Source: Brasenia schreberi
Lineage: Eukaryota; Streptophyta; Magnoliopsida; Nymphaeales; Cabombaceae
Length of the DNA stretch: 64,000 bases
Assembly: GCA_036023115.1 (NCBI GenBank)
Contig: JAYKKT010000055.1
Location: 9,758,001 to 9,822,000 of the forward strand
Direction of reading: 5' to 3'
Position numbers and translations under genes: made by a program. Positions 53,901-64,000 of this stretch are shown here, piece after piece. The notes beneath the pieces are model-generated. The model saw only the letters and a program-made list of their open reading frames with translations. It searched no databases and had not been told where the DNA came from. Each line of letters begins with the position of its first letter. Position 1 is the first letter of the stretch.

Positions 53901-54137
53901 TGCCTAACTCGGTCCTTAGTTGTAGACTTGCTTAAATTAAATTTGATACGGGGTTGTAATAACGGAGTATTGTCTCCCCCTGCTTGTAATAACGTGGCTT
54001 GGCACACCCACACACACGTGCACTCTCTTAGTTGTGCATGATTTTGAACACACACGGGCCTAATCAGCCCTTTATATATAAGTTTATGTATATACTTTAA
54101 ATTACATAGGGTTTTGCTTAAGTTGGGTGTGTTGTCT

Positions 54138-54640
54138 TTCAATTCAAGCATGCATACACATTGAGCCTTCGCTCTTATTTGTAAGACCCAAGTAAGGGCC
54201 GTGTTATACTATTTGGGTTTAATTTCATGTTGTGTGCGTAAGTACTTCAATTCAAGCACTCACACACATTGAGCTTTCGCTCTTATTCCCAAGACCCAAG
54301 TAAGGGTCGTGTTATACTATTTGGGTTTAATTTCATGTTGTGTGCGTAAGTACTTCAATTCAAGCACTCACACACATTGAGCTTTCGCTCTTATTCCCAA
54401 GACCATAGTTAAGGCCATACTGCAATTTATATTTGGGTTTAATTTCATGTTGTGTGCGTAGTACTTCAATTCAAGCACTCACACACATTGAGCTTTCACT
54501 CTTACTCCCAAGACCTTAGTTAAGGCCATATTGCAAGTTATATTTGGGTTTCATTTCATGTCGTGTGTGTAGTACTTCAATTCTCGCACGCACCCACATT
54601 GAGCCTTCGCTCTTATTTGCAAGACCCGAGTAAGGGCCCA
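54138..54640. repeat. Five tandem copies of a 108-111 bp repeat
   Basis: The anchor ttcaattcaagca (varied in the last copy) starts at 54138, 54246, 54354, 54465 and 54576. Each unit also has cacattgagc(c/t)ttcgctctta, aagacc...taagg and ttgggttt.atttcatgt. It lies in the R/U5 part of the inner LTR. The repeats abut one another and no cas genes exist, so this is not a CRISPR array. Confidence 0.93.
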
Positions 54641-54685
54641 TATATACATTATATACGTATTTCTCTTCGGCATTTACATTACAAG

Positions 54686-54772
54686 TCATTTCCCTTCGGT
54701 CATTTCCCTTCGGCAATTTCCCTTAAGTCATTTCCCTTCGGCAATTTCCCTTAAGTCATTTCCCTTTGGTAT
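54686..54772. repeat. Short minisatellite (catttcccttcgg)n
   Basis: Five to six imperfect copies of a 14-15 base unit alternate between ...cttcgg and ...cttaag endings. Confidence 0.85.
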
Positions 54773-56146
54773 TGTCTTTAAATTCGGGTTTTCCCTTTGG
54801 AGTAGCGTGAGTTTGCATTGCATATACGCCATACCACGAGTTAGGACGCATATTGCATCAAAGCAAACTCCATACTCCCGCTCAAACTCACCACATCTTA
54901 GTGGAGTGTTCATAACACACACCTAGGTGGCCCATAAAGGGATAAAAAGCAAGACATAGGCACGTATAAATCCACGTGATCTAAAATCTGAAAATCATAC
55001 AAAAAAGACCTGAATCAAACACCTCGAACCGCTTTTGTAGGTCCTTCTATCCAAAAACTCAATTTTTAAAGCGTACAGACTGACCCTTGCGCATCGGTGC
55101 AAGAAGGTCTGCGACGACAAGAGCTTGCTTGCTCACAGTCGCCACGTTAGAAGTCAGGTTAAAATATATCTTCGCTAGCTTAGATAAGCTAGCTGGCACG
55201 CCCTGTTTATTTAAATAGGACTTAGACACACGAAAAGATTCGCTCTAGGCCTAAGAACCAGGGAGGCGGAGATTTTCTGCGTCTACAATGTTTTAATTCG
55301 GTTGGATGTATCCATTAATTTTCTAAAATTGAAAACTCTATTTTTTATATTTTGCATCCACCCGATTGTTGATGTTTCTATCCTTACTCTGCGACCCAAA
55401 TGTGATGAAATTTAATACACCGAATCTACACACATTGTCTACTGTTTATAAAATTTATAAGAATTTTATGATTGTTTAAGGCTGTGAATAAAATTGGGCA
55501 AAACCGAACAAAGTTGGAATAGAGTCTGTCAACACTTCACATCCTGCAATAGAGGTTGGATAAAAGTCGCATAACTTTGTCTGTCATGATCCAAATTGCT
55601 TGAAAACTGTCTCATTAGAAAGTTGATATCCATAGCTTTTCAACAAGACTAATTTCATAAAATACAGTGCCTATATGCTGAGATACAATTGCTCCTTTAA
55701 GCATGTGTAAAATAAAAATAGTCTAAGAATCTCCATACCCTGATTTACTTTAAATAAAATTTTTAGGATTTTTGGAGATCACAAGACTATCAAAAAAATT
55801 AGAAAGACCAGTCTCACAAAATAGAATCAGTTTCTATGTTTAAGGATTGTAATTGATTTTGAGTTAAGAAATAAACCTACGATTTTGCAAGTTTGCTTGA
55901 ATTAAAATTTGGTTTTCAAAACATACCGGATCTTAAAATGATTTTCAAGCTTCTAGACTGACCCTTGAGCATCAGTTCAAGAAGGTCTACATTGAAAAAA
56001 ACTCACTTATCCACATTCGCTAAGAAGTCAGAAATCAAACTTTGTTAGTTTAAGAAAACTAGCTGGCACGCTCGCGCACTCGTATTTACGAATTGAGCTT
56101 CCAGTCTCTTTATAGGCTTTGAAATAAAATTCACATATACAATGGG

Positions 56147-59100
56147 GTGTGTGTTTAGAGATATAAATTATTTGATCGGTTTGTTGGATTGTTGCTTCAC
56201 CATTACTGTAAGTTTGGTTAATAAGTAATATGAGGGTTGCATTTTACCCTGAACTATCATTCCCATCTTCAAATTTGTGGATGCTCTTATTGATTCATTT
56301 ACATGTTTCTTATTTTTTCCAAGGACCAATTTTTATGAGTATATATATCGTTTCTTGGTCTTACTTGTTCCTCTTGTTGTGAGAGATGCATAGTTGTTTT
56401 TATAACAACACATATGTTCATTTAGAAATTGATATACTGAAAAACAATTTTAGGTCTCAAACAACTTAAGAAAAAGAGTTTTCTGATTCATATTTTTTAA
56501 TGAAGAGAAGCAAAATGATTTTGTTTATTGCCCTTTTAATTCACGTGTTATCATGTATAGGTTTCTATCAAATTTTCATGTCTTAGCTGTTTCCGAGTAA
56601 TATCTAGGGAAGTGTATGAGAAGATTGCATTTTACGTCGGAATTATCTCTCTCATCTTTAAAGTTTTGGGTGGTCTTTGATTAAATTGTGTTCTTTGCTT
56701 ACTTCCAACTTTCCTTTTCTTACTTCTACCAACAAAAACCCGAAAAGTTGGACCATTACTTGACTTTTCTTACGATACATAGAATGACATTTTTTCATAT
56801 CCTTTGGAGACACTTAGATGTGAATATAAGTATACTAGTTTGATACTATACTTTTGTATAGACACATAGACACACATAAAACACATTACTTCTACCCACG
56901 TTTATACTTTTGGACACTATTGTGACTTTTCCTTTTTTATTATTGATTTTCCTATTGAACGGTTTGATGTAAGAATGATATTAATAAGATATAAAGGCTT
57001 GACATTTTTTTACAATGGTTGATATTTTTTGGAAGGACTTCACTTTAAATTTTAAGTTGTAGTTATAATTGATTTTGTTATGGACATGAAGTTGTAATTA
57101 GTATTATCATTGAAGTTGTTATAGACTTAAAGATCTTTTAAATTCTTTTTATTCATCTTCTTTAGATGATATCTATGCATTGTACCTCTCTTTTGAGTTA
57201 GAATTAACTTTGAGCAAGGAGAGATTATGACAATTTTTTTCTAGAAAATAGAAGCAAAAATGGATTGTATTTGAGATAATTATTAATATTATTTGGGAAT
57301 GTATTGTTGTTTATTCCTTTTCTTTAGGGTTGGTACATTTTTCGTAGGGTTGATTTTATTTTGAATGGCCAACAAAAGTTATAGTTGTTGACATACTTAT
57401 CATTATAAGTGCCCAACATCCAGAATTGTCTTTGGGTAAGGAGAGACTCTGCCAAAATTTCAAAGGAATATAAAAGTACAAATAGTTGGTCAACTGAACA
57501 TAAGGATATGTTGTTTTTAATTCGATTGAAGTAGTTGATCGGTCAAATACATATGAATGATATTTTCAAACATAAAACTAGTTGTAGGAAGTTAGAGGTT
57601 GAGTTCTAGGTCCAAGAGCAAGTATCAGTTCAAAGTGCAAATCAAACAGAAACCATTCATGATTCTTACTATAGGTTCCAATCTCATGTGGGTCTGGAAC
57701 TGTAGTTCCAGTACCAAAAGCTTGGAACCGTGAATCAAACACACCCTAAAGAACACTACAGGCTTCTCATAGGGGGCGAATTTGTAACTGCCATTATAAG
57801 CAATGTTGTAACAACCACAATCCTTATATTATTCTAGATGAGGACGCTCGCAACCTGGCCCCTTATACACAACCAACTTAGAATTTGCACCACTAACCAG
57901 AGACAATGTCATCACAAGGCCACCCATCAAAAGGAATAACTCTTGCCATGGGTGATGATTGTAGTGGAACTTTGTGAATGTCTTAGGAGGTACATATTTT
58001 CTATTGCATATGTCTGATATTTATAGAGCTTCGTAATGGCTTAGTGATTGTTCTTGTTTTTGACCAACCTGATTAATTTTAGGTTCCCCAAAACAAAAAT
58101 TGATAACGTTGTTTTTTGACAACCGAAATATTTATGGAATTGAAACATTTCCTTCGAGGAAATGCAGTAAGGCCAATTCTTCCAATAACCTTTGGCTAGA
58201 TCGTCAATTAGCATAAGAGTAATTTCCAATCTTGCCATGCCAAAATAAAGGGATTTTTATGCAAATCAAACCAAAGGTTCCCCAAGGTTCGTTCACTTTA
58301 ACTTCGGTTAAAGAGAAAGTACATCCGAGTCCAAAAAATTGTTTGTGGTGAGCATATATTGTGGAAACGAATCTGAAGTGAAAGAGTTAGATACCATTCC
58401 AAGAAACTGCTTGTAATGAACAAATAGTATGGGGACACATATCAAATGAGAGATACATCTACGACTTTAGTGAAAAGAAAATACAACTTGAGCAAGAAAG
58501 AAAAACAAGTCTTAATTTTTAATTTTGAGTTTGAGCTCTTCATATTTATAATCTGGTCCACCATTGGCACGTTAATTGTTCTTTCCCTTTGATCATGTTT
58601 GGCTATAGCACCTGCTTAATGGCAGTTTTTGCCACTATCCAATAGTTTCTTCTAAAAACAACTGTTTCTGATTCGTTGATGTATGCCAATTGCACCGTGA
58701 TCATTTCCTTTTGGTTCATATAGGCAAATGACATTTGCTATTTTACCAATCAACATGCAGCACTTTCTATTTTCAGCCTTTAGCATATGCCTCCCTGCGA
58801 CCTTCAATGGGATGCACATCAACAATGTAAGCAATTTTACATGTTTTTGATGAAGATTGCTAGAAAAGCTTCCTTTTACTCTTTATAAAGGTTTCCCGAA
58901 GACATTATTCATTCCTCACTAGTCTCGGTCTCTTCAAATAAATCATCTTTGGAACCCCCACTCTCTTTTGATAAAGGTTTTATTTGTTGAGGATACATTT
59001 CTTTGATATATTGTTATGCATGAGCTGCTCTCCTAACCAAATCAATGAGGTCTATGGAGTTTTCTGTCACCAATAACCCCACAATTTTGGTACAATTTTT

Positions 59101-60914
59101 TCAACGGCAATGACAACGCATTATGATCCAAGGAGTCTCACATCAATGAGGCTCCCTTATTTCATGAACACTCAAATGTTTTTCAAATAAATATAACAGT
59201 AATCATTTTACAAAATAAACGTAAGAGACATAACATGAAGCCGTTTCTCCTAACTATAATGGATATCGAGGTAGGATAATGAAATCAGAGGATAAATAGG
59301 AGAAAAGGAATTACAACGGAATTATTCAACATTCTCTCTATACCCTCTTTGTATTCAATCTGTTCCTTTGTGATCAACCTTGAAGAAGTCGTGTCAGGCG
59401 ATCCAAATCCAAATGACACGGCTCCGCTGCAAACTACAACAATAAAAATACAATAGTGATATTAGAGCATAGCATATCCTATCCGGTGCCCTCAAGCGCC
59501 CGAATTTACAACAAGATCGGACATTGAAGGATCGGCCACAGTGCGCTCTCTCTTATATATATATATATATCAAAGTGTTAGCCGTCAGATCTAAATGCCT
59601 TATTCCTTGTTTCGTAAATCACTGATAAAGGCATAGATCTAAATTTTTTCTGTTAAATCTGTTCTGAAGTTTTATACAATATATTAAAATTAAAATAGAA
59701 CATATTTAAGAAGAAAGAGAACAATATAGAATGAGAACAAGGTTGAAAGCATAAAAACATATGATTTTGGTCTGATCGGGATTGCTCTCGATCCTCTTTC
59801 TTTCCCTTCCATTCGAAATAGATGCTCTTACCGATTGCCGAAGAATAAACTACAACCACAAGAAAAACAAAACGAAGGGGGGAGGGAGGATACATATCTA
59901 ATCGGGTTAACAAGGAGAATCTGCAATCTAGAGCGGGACGAACTCGTTCTCTCTTCACTTTAGTTAAAGACACTCGCAAATCATAGTAATACCTACGAAT
60001 CTGGTAAATATAAAACAAAGAGAGGAAGAGAAACAACAAATAAAATAGGGAAAAACATCAGGAGAGAGAAAACGACAGGACAGTCTCTGCAACCTTGTGG
60101 TAGATGAACTCATACAGTTCTCTCACAGCCGATACTGCACTCTACAACCAGAGAAAATCTGGTTTAAAATAATCAAAGAGACTCATATCGTGAGAAACTC
60201 TTTGAGTTCCTCAAAATCACATGCAACACGACTCACAAAGAGTCGCCTCTCTTTGCACAAACCCCCTAATTCTAGGGCAAACAGAGGCAGATTTGAGTGA
60301 AGCAGGCTCTGACATCGCATGCTCTGGGTGCAACAATAACCAACCGCCGGCCGGCGATGGTCATCGCCTCCCACAGACCATCGAAGCTCTTCTTTCGCTT
60401 CTCTTCTGCTCATTCTCCCTCTCTGAAACTCGCACAAAGGTGAGAACCAAACGGGGATAAACGTTCCCCTCACGCTTTGCTGTTAATTCCATCATGTGCC
60501 TGAAATATCCTCTAAGTTCTGAAACTCTGTAAATAATTCTAGATAAGTCCTAAAACATTTTGAATTACTGATCAATAGTTTGAATTAATTTTCATATAGA
60601 CTGTTTGTTGATTGGTACTTCTTGTATAAATTTTAGATTTACCCTTAACAGTTTTGGATATTCGGTAACAAATTAAATTTAGCAGTAATTTCTCAGAAAT
60701 TACCATTTAGTGCTTATATTAGCATTAACTTTTGTACTTGTCTGCATTTATCTCTTGCTAATCAGAACAATTGTATGCTTCTTACTTGTTCTTATAATTG
60801 GAATTTTTTTCAGTCTTATGCGAACTCGAAACTTTGCTTGCAAAAACATGAGCGAGAATATCAATAAGTTTACCCAAACTTGTAAAGAGATTTATTTGAC
60901 TTTTACCTGATTGT
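56147..60914. other. Long gene-free AT-rich region
   Basis: No protein family was recognised on either strand. A short TA run lies at about 59554-59570, and the inverted copy of the small MITE-like sequence at about 57650-57750. The open frame at 60183-60473 (minus) is not recognised. Pyrimidine/purine patches around 59.9-60.5 kb could belong to a worn LTR or leader, but I cannot support a call. Confidence 0.4.
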
Positions 60915-61927
60915 GGGAAAGCAGGTTCTTGTCGATGTAGGCCTTCTTGAACTAATGATCAAGGGTCAACCTAGATGCTTAGAAAGATTGATTTTGAAAT
61001 ATGAAGTTTTCCCAAAACAATTTCAATTTGAAACAGTCTTGTATAAAACAATATTGATTTCACTTGGTCAATACATGTTCAGTTATGTGAAAATATAATT
61101 TGTTGTGTTTTATAGCGTAAATGTTTGTATTTTCTAGAGGTCCTTATTAGGGTCCAAAATTACAAAATTTTTAATTGAGTGATTACTAGGTATGAAGTTT
61201 TCTTGAGAATTTTTATTAATATTTTTGGGTCCTTTGATGATCAAATAAAAATCTAAGAAAAGCTTTTAACTGAACATTATTATAAAATTTAGATAATATC
61301 TATGACTGAGATTTTGGGTCTTAGAAAAACACTTGTATCTCCACACATAGGTTTTTGAATTCTATGACTTATCAATTTGAAAAGCTATAGATGTTAGCTT
61401 TCCGACGATACTATTCTTGAGTTATTTCGATACCTACAAACCGAGTTATAATGGTTTTACTAAATACCTATCGTGTAACATTTGTCACAGACATGTTCAA
61501 TTTTGGGTTGAGTCTAATCTTTGATAAATTTTTTATAAACCTCACATGTGCCCAAAATTTGTGAAAATTTTACTAGATATTGACTGGTATGCGTTTCACT
61601 TACAAACAAAATTTAATAGTGTTTTACTTAGAAATGGTAGTTGGAAAATTCATAAATCACATAAGGTCCATGCAATATGTTGAAATTTGCAGAAATTTCT
61701 TTATAAAAAATAATGATGCATTCGGTTATAATCGTAATGATTTAGTGATCACTCAAAGAATTTTGTTGAAGACTTATGTTCGTTCGGGGAGGAACTCATG
61801 TACTTATGGATCCACAGGGCATCTCTCTTTAAGAAGATTACTCGCTTGAGAAATATATGTGATCATAGCCCATTGTCCTCCCATAACATAAACTTATGAG
61901 TGATTAATCTACTATAATATATCCCCT
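60915..61927 (-). mobile_element. LTR fragment related to the 40.8-45.0 kb segment, minus orientation
   Basis: Matches in order: cttcttgaactaatgatcaa then gggtcaacctagatgctta (40836-40872 has cttgaaccggcgctcaaggg and cctacatgctta); ccaaaattacaaaattttta; cccaaaatttgtgaaaattt; tgatgcattcg...tttagtgatca; catctctct..aagaaga; and gatcatag(c)cc. It is cut off at about 61927 by the GC-richer block that follows. It has no coding capacity. Confidence 0.7.
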
Positions 61928-64000
61928 TGTCAGTTGACACTGGGGAGCGATTCACGATGGGTTCGGAGTGAGATAGAACAAAGACCTCGGCATCCTCAAA
62001 CTAGGGAAGATGCCGAGCTCGAAGGAAAGAGACCTGGGGCCGGGAGGGCCCATGATCCTGATGGTAGCTTCCGAGCAAAAGATGCAGGTCACAGGTAGTA
62101 GCCCGGTGAACACCCTTATGCCGAACAACATCCAAGACCTTGGTGGGGTCTTGAGGGCACAACCCTAGGCAACAGATCCAAAGTAGAGTTTCAAGGACCT
62201 CGTAGTAGTTGACCAGGGTTCGACAAGGAAGGAGGGGCACCGAGTTATTAACAGATTGAAGATCTGCTATCGTAGAAAGAGTTATAGCGGTCGAGGAACC
62301 CCAGGCGAGTCAATTCGTTAAGGGTCGTAATCGAGTTATCTAAAGGCCGTTAACCCATCAGCAATGATGCCGATTGATTGACAATAGAAAGTCAAGGCTA
62401 GACCTAGCCAAAGAACCTTGGTTATCGGTCCATTGAATAGCAGACTTAGGGGCTAGAGTGAAGCCGAGGATGAGCATTCAGGCTGAGGGGTGGTTCCCAG
62501 ATCGGCCTCTTTGAAGAGACCATGGCTCCGACGGCCACGTCTACCCACGGGGCTTGACCCCTTCGAGAAAGGTCGTAGAACAAGGCATGAGTAAATCAAG
62601 AGTTTCCTCTTTGTGACTAATAGACCGAAGAGGGAAAAAAGCTCAAGGAAAGATTTGCGACCAGATCGATGAGGTCATTGTCGGCTACAGGCCAGTCGAG
62701 TAACCAATTACACGATTAAGAAGATACGCCCGACCCGTGATCAGGTAGGACTGACTGACACAAGGGAATAAGGATTGCTATGTGATGGAAAGTCCGCAAA
62801 CTTGTTGGCGACCAAGGAGCCCAGGTGCGTGAGGAAAGAATCTATACCGAAACTCCAGGAGAGGAAGGAAGACATTCAGTTCCAACTCAACAAGGAGAGC
62901 CGAGTGGAGGTAAGACAAAAATCCATAAGCATTGGATAACCCCTGTCCCAATGGCTAGTATAAGCTCCCATGCACCCGAGAGAGATCTCTTAGAAGCGAC
63001 GGTGTCGGGTGAGCAGAGATCCCATCGGCCATAAAGAAATAAAAGGCCTTTCGGTTGAGTAGATGACGAAAGAGATTGTGGAGAACCCAACATAAATGTA
63101 GGGCCAACCTATTCATATGCCCACCACCCCAGGGTCTCTCGCCTTCCTCACCTGAGTCTTTCAGCAAGCCAAACTCTTCCAAAGTTTGAACCGAGCCTTT
63201 GGCTTGGCTCCCATGGATTGCTCGGTCAAACTGCACCTAGTTGCATAAGCAAGATGTTCAAAGGGTCGAGGGGGGACAAAACGGGGTCGTATGAACTTGC
63301 TAACCCACCGAGGCTAAGTGGGGTGTGGACGAGAGGTCAAAGAGAGGACGAGGCTGTCGAGGTACTTTAGGCCTGAATGAAGTGAAGCGGTATACATCAG
63401 GTGGTTGACAAGTCGGTCGTCAGGTGGCCACTAAGGCCCACTAACACTGCCAGGGCGTGCCCACCCTTTAAATAACGTGTGCACTACATCAGGTGGTGTT
63501 AGTGCGAGAGCACAATAGGCTATAGGCCCACCGTGGGTAAAGAAAATTACAGTAGTGGCCAAAGCAGCACCACTAAGTGTCTTTCCTTGAGTGCTGCTAC
63601 TGTCATACTCCCACCGCTACTGTAAGCTCCCACGAGGCACAACTAGTAACATCGCTGAACTACGTTTAGTCTAAAGACCTATGGTGTAAGACCCACTAAC
63701 ACAGTTAGTAGGAATGGCACCATGAGTAAGGCAAGCTATAAGCTTACACCCACGGGACGGGAATGGCTTCTTTTATAACTAACGTACGCCTATAGTATAG
63801 GCTAAGTGGAATGAGTTGTTTTGCTAACCGAGTATACCACTAAGACTGAAGGTAGGCACTTTACATAAAATACACTGCTCCGCTTAACTACGACATTGCT
63901 TACTACAACAAGGTTGGTTGCATCTAACTAAGATGCTACCCCCATGGGATTGACTTATAGAGGCTCCCACAGGGCGGGCCTATATTCTTTACAGTAAAAA
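61928..64000 (+). mobile_element. Probable start of another LTR element (GC-richer), running past the window end
   Basis: Composition changes abruptly at about 61928, where TGTCAGTTGACACTGGGG begins in the middle of an older LTR fragment, as an LTR insertion would. A TATA-like tttaaataa occurs at about 63472. No gag, protease, integrase or reverse transcriptase motif is visible in six frames, so the 2.07 kb present is either one long LTR or LTR plus leader. Its other end lies outside the window. Orientation is inferred only from the TG start and the TATA-like word. Confidence 0.45.

Larger units (their letters stand above)
51787..55287 (+). mobile_element. Solo LTR of 3.5 kb with perfect 5-bp target-site duplication
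   Basis: It starts TGTAAACACCC at 51787 and ends GCGTCTACA at 55287. The 5 bases atgtt flank it at 51782-51786 and 55288-55292. It contains a TATA box (53009), a long C-rich stretch, a five-copy tandem repeat (54138-54640) and a small minisatellite. No gag or pol is attached. Large LTRs of this size occur in some plant Gypsy lineages, but the lineage cannot be told from the LTR alone. The proline-rich open frames at 53.0-53.9 kb follow from base composition. Confidence 0.88.
50404..56141 (+). mobile_element. Solo LTR (about 2.2 kb net), interrupted by a second solo LTR
   Basis: It starts TGTAAACGCCC and ends ...CACATATACA. The flanks are gtggg (50399-50403) and atggg (56142-56146), a 5-bp duplication with one transition. 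The U3 part has sequence related to the LTR segments at 26.8-27.6 and 45.6-47.2 kb. A TATA box lies at 51311-51320. Its end (about 55950-56141) shares with the inner LTR the order gactgacccttg, aagaaggtct, agctggcacgc. No internal retroelement genes accompany it, so recombination between two LTRs removed them. Confidence 0.8.

Noticed and set aside
54138..54640. A possible CRISPR-like repeat array
   Set aside because: The ~110-bp units abut without unique spacers, lie in a plant LTR and have no cas genes.
62001..63236. Minus-strand frames in the GC-richer block as a gag or transposase
   Set aside because: No zinc knuckle, catalytic or integrase motif is visible, and frames of this length are expected in GC-richer DNA.

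Overview
The window looks like nuclear DNA from a flowering plant. It is AT-rich and gene-poor, with long non-coding stretches, microsatellites and many retroelements. Plant signatures are an intronless MYC-type bHLH transcription factor, fragments of a cytosolic ribosomal protein S2 gene, a plant-type Ty1/Copia element, RTE-clade LINEs with TTG-repeat tails, and large LTRs that begin TGTAAACRCC. I cannot name the species.

Genes are few. The one intact protein-coding gene is a 459-codon bHLH factor at 31507-32886 (+), of the MYC2/bHLH14 kind. A ribosomal protein S2 (uS5) pseudogene lies at 1230-7038 (+). It keeps an internal exon piece and the last exon, lacks its start and middle, and carries a full-length RTE LINE between the pieces. 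On the minus strand at 10286-10444 there is a plausible first coding exon of a NEPRO-like nucleolar protein; I could not find its later exons.

Most of the rest is mobile DNA. There are three near full-length RTE LINEs (1507-4795 -, 35101-38347 -, 41251-44526 +), two 5'-truncated copies (8966-9063, about 24530-24960), one internally deleted copy that keeps both ends (23662-23859), and a decayed LINE tail (about 38730-38970). A heavily mutated Copia element fills about 11220-17090. From 39.8 to 50.1 kb there is a three-copy tandem array of a roughly 1.6 kb non-coding unit. Its first copy is split by an LTR-derived segment, which is itself split by an RTE. From 50.4 to 56.1 kb a solo LTR of about 2.2 kb contains a second solo LTR of 3.5 kb, with recognisable target-site duplications for both. 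From 61928 to the window end lies a GC-richer block that seems to be the start of another LTR element, inserted into an older LTR fragment (60.9-61.9 kb).

No CRISPR array, operon or bacterial feature is present, and I found no tRNA or rRNA gene. The history that can be read is layered insertion: RTE into an S2 pseudogene intron, RTE into LTR into tandem repeat, and LTR into LTR.
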